DNA of 64,000 nt from Ohtaekwangia koreensis (GCF_900167975.1 NZ_FUZU01000002.1:875501-939500), one strand, 5' to 3'; shown: positions 8,279 through 18,260, numbered from the stretch's first letter. Notes: generated by a model from the sequence alone, not told the origin. Translations and numbers: made by a program.

Positions 8279-9100
8279 ATGCAGGACCTCAAAATCACGT
8301 TAATCCAATCCGATTTGCACTGGGAAGATATCGATGCCAACCTTTCGATGTTTGAAGAGAAGATCTGGCAAATAAGTGGTTCCACGGATGTGATCGTACT
8401 GCCTGAAATGTTTACCACTGGTTTTACCATGGCGGCCAATAAAAAAGCCGAGCACATGAACATGAAAACTTTCAAGTGGATGAAACAGATGGCAGATCAA
8501 ACGGGAGCACTAATTCTCGGAAGCTATATTGTAACTGTACACGACCGTTACTACAACCGGTTACTCTGGATGGAGCCCGGAGGAAATTTCAAGACTTACG
8601 ACAAGCGTCATCTTTTCCGAATGGATAATGAACATAAAACATATTCACCCGGAGAAAGTCTGTTGATTGCTACCTGGCGAGGATGGAAGATCTGCCCATT
8701 GATTTGTTACGATCTTCGCTTCCCGGTTTGGAGCCGTAACAAATGGGATCGTGTCAATCAAAAACTTTCGTACGATGTTGCCATCTACGTTGCCAACTGG
8801 CCGGTTACACGCATCGATACCTGGGATACATTGCTGAAAGCCCGCGCGATTGAAAACCTGAGTTTTGTTGTCGGTGTGAATCGCATTGGTCAGGATGAGC
8901 AAGGCGTTGAGTATAACGGACACTCTTCGATCATCAGCCCTAAAGGTGAAGTCATTTATACCAACGAAGGAGGAGAAGCTGTGCGGACGATGGAGCTCAG
9001 TGCAAATGCCTTGCACGCTTTCCGCGATCGCTTCCCTGCCTATATAGATTCTGATGACTTTACGATCGAGTTTGAAGAATACGAAGAATCAGAATTTTAA
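8279..9100 (+). CDS. Nitrilase-superfamily amidohydrolase, probable omega-amidase (YafV/Nit2-like)
   Basis: A 273-residue carbon-nitrogen hydrolase with the complete catalytic triad: Glu43 in LPEMFTTGF, Lys109 in YDKRHLF and Cys143 in LICYDLRFP. The sequence pattern FTTGFTM and CYDLRFP is of the YafV/Nit2 omega-amidase type, which hydrolyses alpha-ketoglutaramate or alpha-ketosuccinamate to the keto acid and ammonia. It lies 87 bases after the transaminase on the same strand, matching the known glutamine transaminase/omega-amidase couple that makes transamination of keto-methylthiobutyrate irreversible. A terminator follows at 9136. Confidence 0.85.
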   Translation: MQDLKITLIQSDLHWEDIDANLSMFEEKIWQISGSTDVIVLPEMFTTGFTMAANKKAEHMNMKTFKWMKQMADQTGALILGSYIVTVHDRYYNRLLWMEPGGNFKTYDKRHLFRMDNEHKTYSPGESLLIATWRGWKICPLICYDLRFPVWSRNKWDRVNQKLSYDVAIYVANWPVTRIDTWDTLLKARAIENLSFVVGVNRIGQDEQGVEYNGHSSIISPKGEVIYTNEGGEAVRTMELSANALHAFRDRFPAYIDSDDFTIEFEEYEESEF

Positions 9101-9135
9101 GAAGCCTGAAACGTGCGTTTATAAATATACCGGAT

Positions 9136-9160
9136 AGCCCCTTCGATGGGGCTTTTCTTT
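9136..9160 (+). terminator. Rho-independent terminator after the omega-amidase gene
   Basis: AGCCCC (9136-9141), a six-base loop and GGGGCT (9148-9153) form a six-pair GC-rich stem followed by a T-rich run to 9160. It lies 35 bases after the stop codon. Confidence 0.75.
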
Positions 9161-9258
9161 TATAAAGCGATTCTCCATACTATATATAGCCTGATAGCGG
9201 TCATGGATATTCCTTGAAAAATTCGTGGGCCACTCTTCGTAAAGGCGTATCAAAAGCC

Positions 9259-9266
9259 TACTTTTG
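9259..9266 (+). promoter_or_regulatory. TAnnTTTG -7 box upstream of purH
   Basis: TACTTTTG matches the Bacteroidota -7 consensus and lies 35 bases before the purH start codon. A -33 TTG at normal spacing is not obvious. Confidence 0.4.
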
Positions 9267-9301
9267 CACCTCATTTCAAAACCACTAAATCTACCCTGAA
9301 C

Positions 9302-10828
9302 ATGGCCAGCCAGAAAATTACAAGAGCCCTAATCTCTGTTTATTATAAAGATAATTTAGAGCCTATCGTACATGCGCTCGGCAAACAGGGAGTGGAGTTT
9401 GTCTCAACTGGTGGCACACAGGAATTTATCGAGAAGCTTGGCTATAAAGTAACTCCGGTAGAAAACCTTACGGGATATCCTTCCATTTTTGGCGGCCGCG
9501 TAAAAACGTTGCATCCGGCAATCTTCGGAGGTATTCTATACAGACGCGATGATGCCGGTGATCTTAACCAGGCAAAAGAATTCAATATAGCGCCCATCGA
9601 TCTGGTTATTGTGGATCTATACCCTTTTGAAGAAACAGTAGCGAAGGGTGGTTCAGAAGAAGATATCATTGAAAAAATTGACATCGGTGGAATCTCTTTG
9701 ATCCGGGGCGCTGCCAAGAATTTTAAAGATGTACTGATTGTTGCTTCGCGTAATCAATACAGTGAGCTTCTTGAGTTGTTGCAGGCTAAGAATTGTTCTT
9801 CCGATCTGAGCGATCGTAAAAAGTTTGCTGCGATGGCTTTTGATGTTACCTCGCATTACGACTCTGCTATATTTAATTACTTCAACAATGAGTTTCAACT
9901 TCCAAGTTACAAGAAGAGCTATCAGCACGGGCGTGTACTTCGCTACGGGGAAAATCCGCATCAGAAGGGAACATACTATGGCGACCTCGATGGATTGTTT
10001 GAGCAACTCAATGGTAAAGAGCTCTCCTATAATAATCTCGTAGATATAGATGCCGCTATAAACCTGGTAAAGGAATTTGAAGGCGAAACAGCTTTTGTTA
10101 TCATCAAACATACCAACGCCTGTGGTGTAGCCATAGCTTCATCAGTAAAAGAGGCGTACCTGAAAGCCTTCCAGGCAGACACGATCTCTGCGTTCGGTGG
10201 TGTGCTTTCAACCAACAAGACTATTGATCTCGCTGCTGCGGAAGAAATCAATAAACTCTTTTTTGAAATTCTGATCGCTCCTTCGTATACCGATAACGCA
10301 TTGGCATTGCTAAAGAGCAAGAAGAACCGAATGATCCTGCTGCAGAAGCAACAACTTACTGAAACGAAACAGAGTAAAACAATCCTCAATGGTATCATTG
10401 AGCAGGATCTTGATCTGAAAACAGATTCACAAAGCGATCTGAAAGTTGTTACCAAGCAAGCGCCAACAACTGCAGAAGTAAATGCTTTACTCTTCGCCAG
10501 CAAGATCTGCAAGCACACAAAGTCAAATACAATTATACTCGCAGTAGAAGGACAACTGTTGGCAAGTGGTGTAGGGCAGACTTCACGCGTTGATGCATTG
10601 AAGCAAGCTATTGAAAAAGCTGCTGCTTTCGGATTTAGTCTGAAAGGTGCCGTGATGGCATCCGATGCTTTCTTTCCATTTCCCGATTGTGTGGAGATTG
10701 CTAACCAACAAGGTATTCATGCAGTCATACAACCCGGTGGTTCGGTAAAAGATCAGGACTCCATCAACTATTGTGATGAGCATAGTATGGCTATGGTGTT
10801 TACAGGCATCCGTCACTTTAAGCATTAG
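9302..10828 (+). CDS. purH: Bifunctional AICAR transformylase / IMP cyclohydrolase
   Basis: A 508-residue enzyme for the last two steps of IMP synthesis. The N-terminal MGS-like cyclohydrolase domain shows VEFVSTGGT and GGRVKTLHPAIFGGIL. The transformylase domain has YGENPHQKG, the Lys-His pair in IIKHTNACGVA, AFGGVLSTN, and near the end SDAFFPFPDCVE and QPGGSVKDQDSI. Length is normal for the family. It stands alone, 235 bases before mreB. Confidence 0.97.
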   Translation: MASQKITRALISVYYKDNLEPIVHALGKQGVEFVSTGGTQEFIEKLGYKVTPVENLTGYPSIFGGRVKTLHPAIFGGILYRRDDAGDLNQAKEFNIAPIDLVIVDLYPFEETVAKGGSEEDIIEKIDIGGISLIRGAAKNFKDVLIVASRNQYSELLELLQAKNCSSDLSDRKKFAAMAFDVTSHYDSAIFNYFNNEFQLPSYKKSYQHGRVLRYGENPHQKGTYYGDLDGLFEQLNGKELSYNNLVDIDAAINLVKEFEGETAFVIIKHTNACGVAIASSVKEAYLKAFQADTISAFGGVLSTNKTIDLAAAEEINKLFFEILIAPSYTDNALALLKSKKNRMILLQKQQLTETKQSKTILNGIIEQDLDLKTDSQSDLKVVTKQAPTTAEVNALLFASKICKHTKSNTIILAVEGQLLASGVGQTSRVDALKQAIEKAAAFGFSLKGAVMASDAFFPFPDCVEIANQQGIHAVIQPGGSVKDQDSINYCDEHSMAMVFTGIRHFKH

Positions 10829-11063
10829 TACATTTTCATTACATCGAGGTGTATGATGTGTTTACTATACTCGTACGTTGAACCTGAAACAGTGAAGTTG
10901 AAACCTCCAACCACTGTCGTTCACCGATCGGAATTTTTAGGACTTGTAAAAAACTTACATTTTTAGACCGATACACATTAATTTGGTAAATTAAGTGCAA
11001 TTTTACAGGCGCTATCTTGGTTAACTTCGAGACACAATTTTTAAACATAGGGAATACAGATAC

Positions 11064-12089
11064 ATGGCATTTTTTGACTTCTTCACCAGCGACATTGCAA
11101 TTGACCTGGGAACAGCAAACACCCTTATCATTCACAAAGATAAAATCGTAGTGGATGAACCTTCTATCATCGCTATTGACAAAGTAAACAATAAGGTATT
11201 AGCCATTGGCCGTGAAGCGATGCAGATGCATGAGAAGACACATGATCATATCAAGACGATCCGCCCGTTGAAGGAAGGTGTAATAGCCGACTTCCAGGCA
11301 GCCGAAATGATGTTGCGTGGTCTTATCAAAATGGTAGACACAGGCAAGCGCCTCTTTCCACCATCCTATAGAATGGTAATCTGTATACCATCCGGTATCA
11401 CTGAAGTTGAGAAGCGTGCCGTGCGCGACTCGGCAGAACATGCCGGAGCAAAAGAAGTATATATGATCTATGAACCTATATCGGCAGCGATCGGTACAGG
11501 TATAGATATAGAACAACCCATCGGTAACATGATCGTGGATATTGGTGGTGGAACTACTGATATTGCCGTGATCGCCCTTTCGGGGATTGTTTGCGATCAG
11601 TCGATCCGTGTAGCAGGAGATACTTTCAACAGAGATATACTCGACTATATGAGACGTCAGCATAACCTGCTGATCGGTGAGCGCTCTGCAGAAAAAGTAA
11701 AGATAGAAGTAGGTTCTGCATTAACCGAGCTGGAAGACGGACCAGAGGATTATGAAATCCGGGGTCGCGATTTAATGACCGGTATACCAAAGACTATCAA
11801 GATTTCGTATTCAGAAGTTGCCTTTGCTTTAGACAAGTCTGTTTCCAAATTGGAAGAAGCTGTACTCAAGGCGTTAGAAACTTCACCTCCTGAATTGTCA
11901 GCAGACATTTATGAAAGAGGTATATATCTCACCGGTGGCGGAGCCTTGTTGAGAGGACTTGACAAACGTCTTGCCCTTAAAACAAAACTTCCGATTCACG
12001 TGGCAGACGATCCACTTCGTGCTGTTGTTCGTGGAACAGGTCAGGCATTGAAAAATATCGCGCAGTTCCGTGCTGTGTTAATGACATAG
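11064..12089 (+). CDS. mreB: Rod shape-determining protein MreB (actin-like)
   Basis: A 341-residue actin homologue that forms membrane-bound filaments and directs lateral cell-wall synthesis. The phosphate-binding loops are DLGTANTLI (phosphate 1) and DIGGGTTDIAV (phosphate 2), with the adenosine motif LTGGGALLRGLD near the C-terminus. The N-terminal FFDFFTSDIAID can supply the amphipathic membrane contact. It begins the conserved rod-shape cluster mreB-mreC-mreD-mrdA-rodA, all on the plus strand, which suggests a rod-shaped cell. Confidence 0.98.
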   Translation: MAFFDFFTSDIAIDLGTANTLIIHKDKIVVDEPSIIAIDKVNNKVLAIGREAMQMHEKTHDHIKTIRPLKEGVIADFQAAEMMLRGLIKMVDTGKRLFPPSYRMVICIPSGITEVEKRAVRDSAEHAGAKEVYMIYEPISAAIGTGIDIEQPIGNMIVDIGGGTTDIAVIALSGIVCDQSIRVAGDTFNRDILDYMRRQHNLLIGERSAEKVKIEVGSALTELEDGPEDYEIRGRDLMTGIPKTIKISYSEVAFALDKSVSKLEEAVLKALETSPPELSADIYERGIYLTGGGALLRGLDKRLALKTKLPIHVADDPLRAVVRGTGQALKNIAQFRAVLMT

Positions 12090-12159
12090 CCTTACTTTTT
12101 GCCGAAATGGGTAGGGTACGATTTTCATCGGTGATCGAACGCACCTTAACTAAAGTTTA

Positions 12160-12999
12160 ATGGAGCGTCTATTTTATTTCATCTATCAATACCGGGCTTT
12201 CTTTACGTTTGTCGTGTTGGAAGTATTTTGCTTTTGGCTTGTCGTAGAGAACAATGCATACCAGGGAGCAAAATTTTTCAACTCGTCCAATACTGTTGTT
12301 GCATCATTAAATAATTTCTCACAAAGCATTCGTGATTATTTCCTGTTGCGCGATGTCAACACCACACTCGCAGAAGAGAACGCCATCTTGCGCAGGCAGG
12401 TGGAGCAAAACAATCAGCGTGTTCAGGCATTCGATACACTGGCGCTTCGTGACTCTTCCTTAATAAAACGATTCGATTTCGTCAGTGCCAAGGTGGTGAA
12501 CAATCACGTTGATCAGTTTAAAAACTTCATCACTATTAATAAAGGAAAAGATGCCGGCATTGAAGCAGGCATGGCAGTAATAAGTCCGTTAGGAGTTGTA
12601 GGAAAAGTAAAGCTGGTTTCCAACCATTATGGTGTGGTAACTTCCCTGCTACATATAGACCTGATGGTTTCTGCCGTGTTGAAACGTACGGGACATTATG
12701 GATCTGTGCAATGGGATGGACTCGACCCCGGCATTGTAAAGTTTAAATATATTCCGCGTCACGTCAACCCCATGGTTGGCGATTCAGTCGTTACCTCAGG
12801 CTTCAATGCTATTTTTCCTGAAGGTGTCATGATTGGCACAATCATCGATAAGAAGCTTGGCAACGAAGCACTTTCATATGACTTAAGTGTCAGGCTCTCA
12901 CAAGATTTTCGTAAGCTTTCTTATGTAACGATTGTAAGAAGTGAGCTGAAACAGGAAGTTGATTCTCTGGAACAGGTCGTAAATGCAATGGAACGATGA
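12160..12999 (+). CDS. mreC: Rod shape-determining protein MreC
   Basis: A 279-residue bitopic membrane protein. One N-terminal helix (about residues 10-28, FFTFVVLEVFCFWLVV) is followed by a coiled-coil segment (about 65-90, LAEENAILRRQVEQNN) and the beta-rich periplasmic domain (NFITINKGKDAGIEAGMAVIS, VGKVKLVSNHYGVV, VVTSGFNAIFPEGV). MreC links MreB filaments with PBP2 and RodA. Its last four bases overlap the mreD start (ATGA), pointing to coupled translation. Confidence 0.95.
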   Translation: MERLFYFIYQYRAFFTFVVLEVFCFWLVVENNAYQGAKFFNSSNTVVASLNNFSQSIRDYFLLRDVNTTLAEENAILRRQVEQNNQRVQAFDTLALRDSSLIKRFDFVSAKVVNNHVDQFKNFITINKGKDAGIEAGMAVISPLGVVGKVKLVSNHYGVVTSLLHIDLMVSAVLKRTGHYGSVQWDGLDPGIVKFKYIPRHVNPMVGDSVVTSGFNAIFPEGVMIGTIIDKKLGNEALSYDLSVRLSQDFRKLSYVTIVRSELKQEVDSLEQVVNAMER

Positions 13000-13508
13000 G
13001 CAGAGGAGCCATTTTTCAAGTCATAGCATTTTTCGTTTATCTGTTTTACCAGGTATTGATACTCCAGAATGTCGTGTTGTTTCACACTGCATTTTGTTTT
13101 CTCTATATACTATATCTGCTATTGTTACCGGTAGAAACCAATCCACTTATATTAATGGGTGTTGGTTTTCTGATGGGTTTTGCCGTAGACATGTTCTACG
13201 AAAGCATCGGGTTGCATGCATTTGCATGTGTATTGATAATGTATGTACGAAACTATTGGCTCAGCTCCATGACGCCTCAAGGTGGATATGACAGCAACTC
13301 TACGCCTTCCATGGCTTTGGGTGGATTTCAGTGGTTCGTTATTTATTCTTTGCCGCTGGTGTTTTTACACCATACCATTTTATTTTTTATGGAAGCTGGT
13401 GGCTTTGGAATGTTCTGGTTTACGCTGTGGAAAATAATCACCAGCACTTTTTTTACCATGTTGGTAATTTTAATTGCTCAATTTTTGTTTCCGAGCAAGA
13501 GACGATGA
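12996..13508 (+). CDS. mreD: Rod shape-determining protein MreD
   Basis: A 170-residue polytopic inner-membrane protein with about five hydrophobic helices and few charges. MreD family members are poorly conserved; the call rests on length, topology, the motif-like GVGFLMGFAVDMFYESIGLHAFA (Asp in the third helix region) and position between mreC and PBP2. It overlaps mreC by four bases. Confidence 0.9.
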   Translation: MSRGAIFQVIAFFVYLFYQVLILQNVVLFHTAFCFLYILYLLLLPVETNPLILMGVGFLMGFAVDMFYESIGLHAFACVLIMYVRNYWLSSMTPQGGYDSNSTPSMALGGFQWFVIYSLPLVFLHHTILFFMEAGGFGMFWFTLWKIITSTFFTMLVILIAQFLFPSKRR

Positions 13509-13621
13509 TCCGCTTGTAAGGAGCGCGATTGAAACCTTACGATTTACTCAGAATTTGATCACACATTTTGCACACGTAATGTATCGGGTAGAACTCGCAT
13601 ACTATATATTTACTCATAGCT

Positions 13622-13629
13622 TAACTTTG
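13622..13629 (+). promoter_or_regulatory. TAnnTTTG -7 box before mrdA
   Basis: TAACTTTG matches the -7 consensus and ends 14 bases before the mrdA ATG, in the 135-base gap after mreD. It may give mrdA-rodA a promoter separate from mreBCD. No clear -33 TTG is present at normal spacing. Confidence 0.4.
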
Positions 13630-13643
13630 CCTTATTATATACT

Positions 13644-15467
13644 ATGAACGAAGGCCGGAAAGAAGTTTTACAAATAGTGTTTGTACTGGTAGGTCTCATC
13701 TTCCTGGTAAAACTATTCTTCATACAGATTGTTGAAGAGCGCTATAAAAACATGGCGGGTGTTAACGCTATCCGCAAGGAGGTTCAATATCCGATCAGAG
13801 GGATTATCAAAGATCGTAATGGTAAACTGATTGTATATAACAGTCCGGAATTCGACCTCATGGTTATTCTCCATGAGGTAGAATATTTTGATAGCACGCG
13901 CTTCTGCCAGGTGTTTGGCAAAACGCAGGATGAACTTCGCTTGCTGTTCAAGAATTTTTATACGGAAATAAAAAACAAGAAGGCGAATCGCTTTCAACCC
14001 TTTCCATTCTTACGTCAACTCTCCACGTATGATCTTGCCCGAATCCAGGACAACCTGGATGAATTCCCTGGATTTTTTATTCAGGACAGAACTACGCGCG
14101 CGTACGCAAGCAAGGCAGTAGCAAATGCCATAGGCTACGTAAGTGAGATCTCGAAGAATCAATTGGACAGAGACAAAACCGGAATTTATAAGCAAGGTGA
14201 TTATATAGGACAAAGCGGAATTGAATCTTTCTATGAGGAATATCTGCGCGGGCAACGTGGTATAAAACACCTGATGCGCAATAAAGATGGTGTGATCAAA
14301 GGTTCTTACGAAGGAGGAAAGTACGATACACTGTCTGTGCCCGGACAAGATCTGGTGTCCACTATAGATCTGACATTGCAAGAGTATGGTGCATTTCTGC
14401 TGAATGGAAAATCAGGAAGTATAATTGCGATCGAGCCAGCAACCGGAGAAATACTGGCTATGGTATCCGGCCCATCGTACGACCCGAATCTTCTTACCGG
14501 TAAAAATTATAGTCAGAATTTTAAGCTCATCAGTACAGATAGCCTTAAACCATTGTTCAATCGCCCGTTGATGGCGCAGTATCGCCCCGGGTCTATATTT
14601 AAGATTGCACAGGCCATGGTTGCCTTGCAGGAAGGGGTGATCACTCCGGAGACACGGATCCGTTGCGACCGCTCTATTATAAATTGTCACGGGGCACACT
14701 CGAATGAAGATCTTCGTGGTGCTATTACCAATTCATGTAACCCGTACTTTCACAACGTGCTTCGCAGAATGTTGAATCAAGGTAAAGGAGCAAATCCATT
14801 TGATGATACACGCATAGGTCTTGCTGAATGGGACAAGCACATGATGAGTTTTGGATTCGGCAGGAGATTAGGTATTGATCTTCCGAATGAAAAAAGAGGA
14901 CTGGTGCCAAGCCCTGAATATTATGACCGTGCTTACGGAGGACGCCCATGGAAATTTTCAAATATATACTCGATCGCGATCGGTGAAGGTGAGAACATGG
15001 TAGTGCCCTTGCAAATGGCAAACTTTGCAGCAACCGTAGCGAATAAAGGCTTTTACTATACACCGCATCTTGTTAAATCCATTGGTAATTCAGGCATGCC
15101 ACTACCACAGTATCTTGAAAAGCACGTGACAACCATTGACTCTGCTAATTTTAGAATTGCAAGAGATGCCATGCAGCGTGTGGTGGAAGCCGGTACAGCA
15201 CAGTATCGGGCAAAGCTGAAAGATATAGTAGTGTGTGGTAAAACCGGAACCGTGCAGAATGAACCGAATCCTGATCACTCTGTATTTATAGCTTTTGCGC
15301 CCAAGGAAAATCCCAAGATCGCTATATCTGTATATGTAGAATACTCCGGCCAGGGTGGGCGTGCAGCAGCATCTATAGCCAGCTTGATGATAGAGAAATA
15401 TTTATTGGGAGGCACGCAGCGTCCGAACATAGAAGAATACGTGCTGAAGGGTAAATTCCTTCACTAG
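13644..15467 (+). CDS. mrdA: Penicillin-binding protein 2 (elongasome transpeptidase)
   Basis: A 607-residue class B penicillin-binding protein. A single N-terminal membrane helix (residues 10-28) precedes the dimerisation domain (RGIIKDRNGKLIVYN, GYVSEIS, GQSGIESFYEEYLRG) and the transpeptidase domain. The catalytic motifs are SIFK with Ser317 and Lys320, SCN at 364-366 and KTG at 533-535. It cross-links lateral-wall peptidoglycan together with RodA, encoded next. Confidence 0.96.
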   Translation: MNEGRKEVLQIVFVLVGLIFLVKLFFIQIVEERYKNMAGVNAIRKEVQYPIRGIIKDRNGKLIVYNSPEFDLMVILHEVEYFDSTRFCQVFGKTQDELRLLFKNFYTEIKNKKANRFQPFPFLRQLSTYDLARIQDNLDEFPGFFIQDRTTRAYASKAVANAIGYVSEISKNQLDRDKTGIYKQGDYIGQSGIESFYEEYLRGQRGIKHLMRNKDGVIKGSYEGGKYDTLSVPGQDLVSTIDLTLQEYGAFLLNGKSGSIIAIEPATGEILAMVSGPSYDPNLLTGKNYSQNFKLISTDSLKPLFNRPLMAQYRPGSIFKIAQAMVALQEGVITPETRIRCDRSIINCHGAHSNEDLRGAITNSCNPYFHNVLRRMLNQGKGANPFDDTRIGLAEWDKHMMSFGFGRRLGIDLPNEKRGLVPSPEYYDRAYGGRPWKFSNIYSIAIGEGENMVVPLQMANFAATVANKGFYYTPHLVKSIGNSGMPLPQYLEKHVTTIDSANFRIARDAMQRVVEAGTAQYRAKLKDIVVCGKTGTVQNEPNPDHSVFIAFAPKENPKIAISVYVEYSGQGGRAAASIASLMIEKYLLGGTQRPNIEEYVLKGKFLH

Positions 15468-15517
15468 GATATAACTGCTCAGAAAACAAGACCTACGAAC
15501 ACATTAACACTAACGCA

Positions 15518-16789
15518 TTGAGGAGAGAAGAAATAATATCGCACAAAATAGATTGGGTAACCGTACTGATCTATGGGCTAATGGTTTTCTGGGGATGGCT
15601 CAATATATACTCTGCTACATACGATGAGACACAATCCATTTTTGACTTGTCGTTAAACTCCGGTCGCCAGATGATGTTCATCATCACATCCTCTATATTA
15701 ATCCTGGCGATTCTGATCATCGATATGCGCTTCTATGAAACGTTCGCCTATATAATCTACGGAGTAATTTTATTCTTATTGTTACTCGTTCCATTTATAG
15801 GGAAAGAAGTAGGCGGTAACCGGGCGTGGTTGGGTGTTGGTTCATTTGGTGTACAGCCTTCCGAGTTCGCGAAATTTGCTACAGCGTTGGCGGCAGCCAA
15901 GTTCATTGGTACGATCGGCTTTCGTATGGATAATATCCGTAACCAGATTGTATTGTTCGCGATTATTGCCGGTCCTATATTACTCATCCTTCTTCAGAAA
16001 GATTATGGAACCGCTATGGTATTCATGGTCTTCTTACTGGTGTTTTATCGTGAAGGTATGTCACCGTTTTTGTTGCTTGTAGGATTAGGCGTAGGTGTTA
16101 TTTTTATTCTCACACTCCTGGTAGAGAACAACTGGATTCTATTCGGAATCATTGGTGCCGCGTGGGGAATTCTGATGTATATGAATCGCAGAAAAAAAAT
16201 CAGGCGATTGGGTATCATTACAGCAGGAGCTCTGGTATTAGCATTTACCATTACCAGTGTGGAATTTATCTTCGATAATCTTCTTGAAGAACATCATCAG
16301 AAAAGAGTAATGGTGTTGATCAATCCCGAACTTGATCAGCTGGGAGCAGGGTATCACGTATACCAATCTAAAGTGGCCATTGGTAGTGGTGGTGTTATTG
16401 GAAAAGGTTTTTTAAAAGGCACTCAAACGAAACTCAAATTTGTTCCTGAACAATATACCGACTTCATCTTCTGTACGATTGGTGAAGAACACGGATGGAT
16501 TGGAAGTTTGTTGATGGTCAGTTTGTTTATGTCTTTACTCTTACGCGTAGTCTTTATAGCAGAGCGACAGAAGAACAGGTTCGCGCGGGTATATGGCTAT
16601 TCGGTAGCATGTATTTTCTTCTTTCACTTTGCCACGAATATAGCGATGACGATCGGCCTCTTTCCGGTAATTGGTATACCGCTGCCGTTCTTTAGCTATG
16701 GTGGATCATCTCTTTGGAGTTTCACTATATTATTGTTTATCCTTCTGAAACTTGATGCACACAGGATGCACGTACTCCAGCGATTGTAA
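15518..16789 (+). CDS. rodA: RodA SEDS peptidoglycan glycosyltransferase
   Basis: A 423-residue SEDS-family membrane protein with ten or so helices. Signature stretches are GGNRAWLGVGSFGVQPSEFAKFA (with the aspartate/glutamate-rich loop region), DYGTAMVF, IGSGGVIGKGFLKGTQTKLKFVPEQYTDFIF, and PLPFFSYGGSS near the end. The catalytic-loop proline, serine and glutamate around PEQYTDF are present. No in-frame ATG precedes the conserved HKIDWVTVLIYG, so translation probably begins at the TTG at 15518. It polymerises lipid II glycan strands with PBP2 as partner. A terminator follows. Confidence 0.95.
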   Translation: MRREEIISHKIDWVTVLIYGLMVFWGWLNIYSATYDETQSIFDLSLNSGRQMMFIITSSILILAILIIDMRFYETFAYIIYGVILFLLLLVPFIGKEVGGNRAWLGVGSFGVQPSEFAKFATALAAAKFIGTIGFRMDNIRNQIVLFAIIAGPILLILLQKDYGTAMVFMVFLLVFYREGMSPFLLLVGLGVGVIFILTLLVENNWILFGIIGAAWGILMYMNRRKKIRRLGIITAGALVLAFTITSVEFIFDNLLEEHHQKRVMVLINPELDQLGAGYHVYQSKVAIGSGGVIGKGFLKGTQTKLKFVPEQYTDFIFCTIGEEHGWIGSLLMVSLFMSLLLRVVFIAERQKNRFARVYGYSVACIFFFHFATNIAMTIGLFPVIGIPLPFFSYGGSSLWSFTILLFILLKLDAHRMHVLQRL

Positions 16790-16883
16790 CAGTTTAATGC
16801 TGTAAAGATATCTCCCGTAGACTACGTATAATTTCACGGTACTAACACCACCGTACGAAACGAAGTCAGCGGGAGACCAAATA

Positions 16884-16918
16884 AAAAAAGTCCTGGTTTA
16901 TGAAACCAGGACTTTTTT
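16884..16918. terminator. Bidirectional rho-independent terminator between rodA and frr
   Basis: GTCCTGGTTT (16890-16899) pairs perfectly with AAACCAGGAC (16903-16912) around a three-base loop. Six As precede and six Ts follow the stem. It can end rodA transcription on the plus strand and frr transcription on the minus strand. Confidence 0.9.
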
Positions 16919-16946
16919 GTTGCCGCTATATATAGTTAGTATATAA

Positions 16947-17501
16947 CTATACCGTCATAATTTCTGCTTCCTTCTTCTTCATCAAGGCATCCACCTTGAG
17001 TATAGAGTCGTCCGTCATCTTCTGAACTTTATCTTCAGCATTCTTAATATCATCTTCGGAAACGCCTTTGATTTTCTTCAGCTGCTCATTCGTGTCTTTA
17101 CGAATATTTCGGATGCTGATTCTGCCTTGCTCACATTCATGACCAACTTGCTTTACGAGCTGCTTGCGTCTTTCTTCTGTAAGCATCGGTATATTAATGA
17201 TCACTTGTTGACCATCGTTCTGCGGATTTAGTCCAAGATTACCGTTGATGATTGCTTTCTCAATCTCCTGGATCATACCTTTCTCCCAAGGTTTTACAAA
17301 AAGTGTTCGTGCATCAGGAGTAGTAACAGAAGCCACTTGTTGCAGCGGAGTACTTGCGCCATAATAATTTACGAGCAAGCCATCGAGCATGGATGGGTTT
17401 GCTTTACCTGCACGAATTTTGGTAAGCTCATGACTCAGGTGACTCAGAGCTTTATTCATCGAGTCGCGGGCATCATCCAGGTATAATTCAATTTCTTCCA
17501 T
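16947..17501 (-). CDS. frr: Ribosome recycling factor
   Basis: A 184-residue protein of standard length. It splits post-termination ribosomes together with EF-G. Typical segments are SHELTKIRAGKANPSMLDGLLVNYYG, PLQQVASVTTPDARTLFVKPWEK, INGNLGLNPQNDGQ and the C-terminal helix rich in lysine. It lies 51 bases downstream of pyrH on the same strand, a common pyrH-frr pairing. Confidence 0.97.
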   Translation of the reverse strand: MEEIELYLDDARDSMNKALSHLSHELTKIRAGKANPSMLDGLLVNYYGASTPLQQVASVTTPDARTLFVKPWEKGMIQEIEKAIINGNLGLNPQNDGQQVIINIPMLTEERRKQLVKQVGHECEQGRISIRNIRKDTNEQLKKIKGVSEDDIKNAEDKVQKMTDDSILKVDALMKKKEAEIMTV

Positions 17502-17552
17502 AGAAACAAAGTATAAGTATGAAGTACGTTTTACGAGTTAATTTTTCTCAGC

Positions 17553-18260
17553 TTAGCTGATCAATGTTCCTGCTTCTTCTCCAGAAGCTACTTTAAGCAA
17601 ATTGCCTTTCTTGTTCATGTCGAATACAATGATCGGCAGTTTATTTTCTTTGCAAAGAGTAAAAGCAGTCATGTCCATTATATTCAGATTTTTTTCATAA
17701 GCTTCCTGAAAGGAAAGCTTGCTATAGCGGACAGCATCCGGAAATTTTTCCGGATCTTTTGTATAAACACCATCCACACGAGTTCCTTTCAATACAACAT
17801 TCGCCTGCACTTCTATAGCGCGTAAGCTGGCCGTTGAGTCTGTTGTAAAATAAGGATTACCAATGCCGGCTCCGAAGATTACAATTCTTCCTTTTTCAAG
17901 ATGGCGAATGGCTCTGCGTCTGATAAAAGGTTCGCAGACCTGTTCCATTTTTATACCCGACATTAAACGTGTAAACATGCCATGGCGCTCAAGCGAACTT
18001 TGCAAGGCCATCGCGTTTACTACCGTAGCGAGCATTCCCATGTAATCGCCTTGTACACGATCGATACCCAGGGCTTCTGCCTGACCGCCTCTGAAGATAT
18101 TTCCTCCACCGATCACTATAGCAATTTCAACACCCTGATCTTTAATGGTTCTGATTTCTTCACAGTACTGTTCCAGCACACTCGGGTCGATGTTCGTGTT
18201 TTTCGAAGACCCTTGTAATGCTTCACCACTGAGTTTGAGGAGGATACGCTTGTACTTCAT
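17553..18260 (-). CDS. pyrH: UMP kinase
   Basis: A 235-residue amino-acid-kinase-fold enzyme that phosphorylates UMP to UDP. Motifs include KLSGEALQG at the N-terminus, [48 protein letters not shown] and FDMNKKGNL. All are typical of bacterial hexameric PyrH. It precedes frr in the same operon. Confidence 0.97.
   Translation of the reverse strand: MKYKRILLKLSGEALQGSSKNTNIDPSVLEQYCEEIRTIKDQGVEIAIVIGGGNIFRGGQAEALGIDRVQGDYMGMLATVVNAMALQSSLERHGMFTRLMSGIKMEQVCEPFIRRRAIRHLEKGRIVIFGAGIGNPYFTTDSTASLRAIEVQANVVLKGTRVDGVYTKDPEKFPDAVRYSKLSFQEAYEKNLNIMDMTAFTLCKENKLPIIVFDMNKKGNLLKVASGEEAGTLIS

Noticed and set aside
9653-10111. 152-codon minus-strand frame
   Set aside because: Antisense to purH, whose protein is fully conserved across this stretch.
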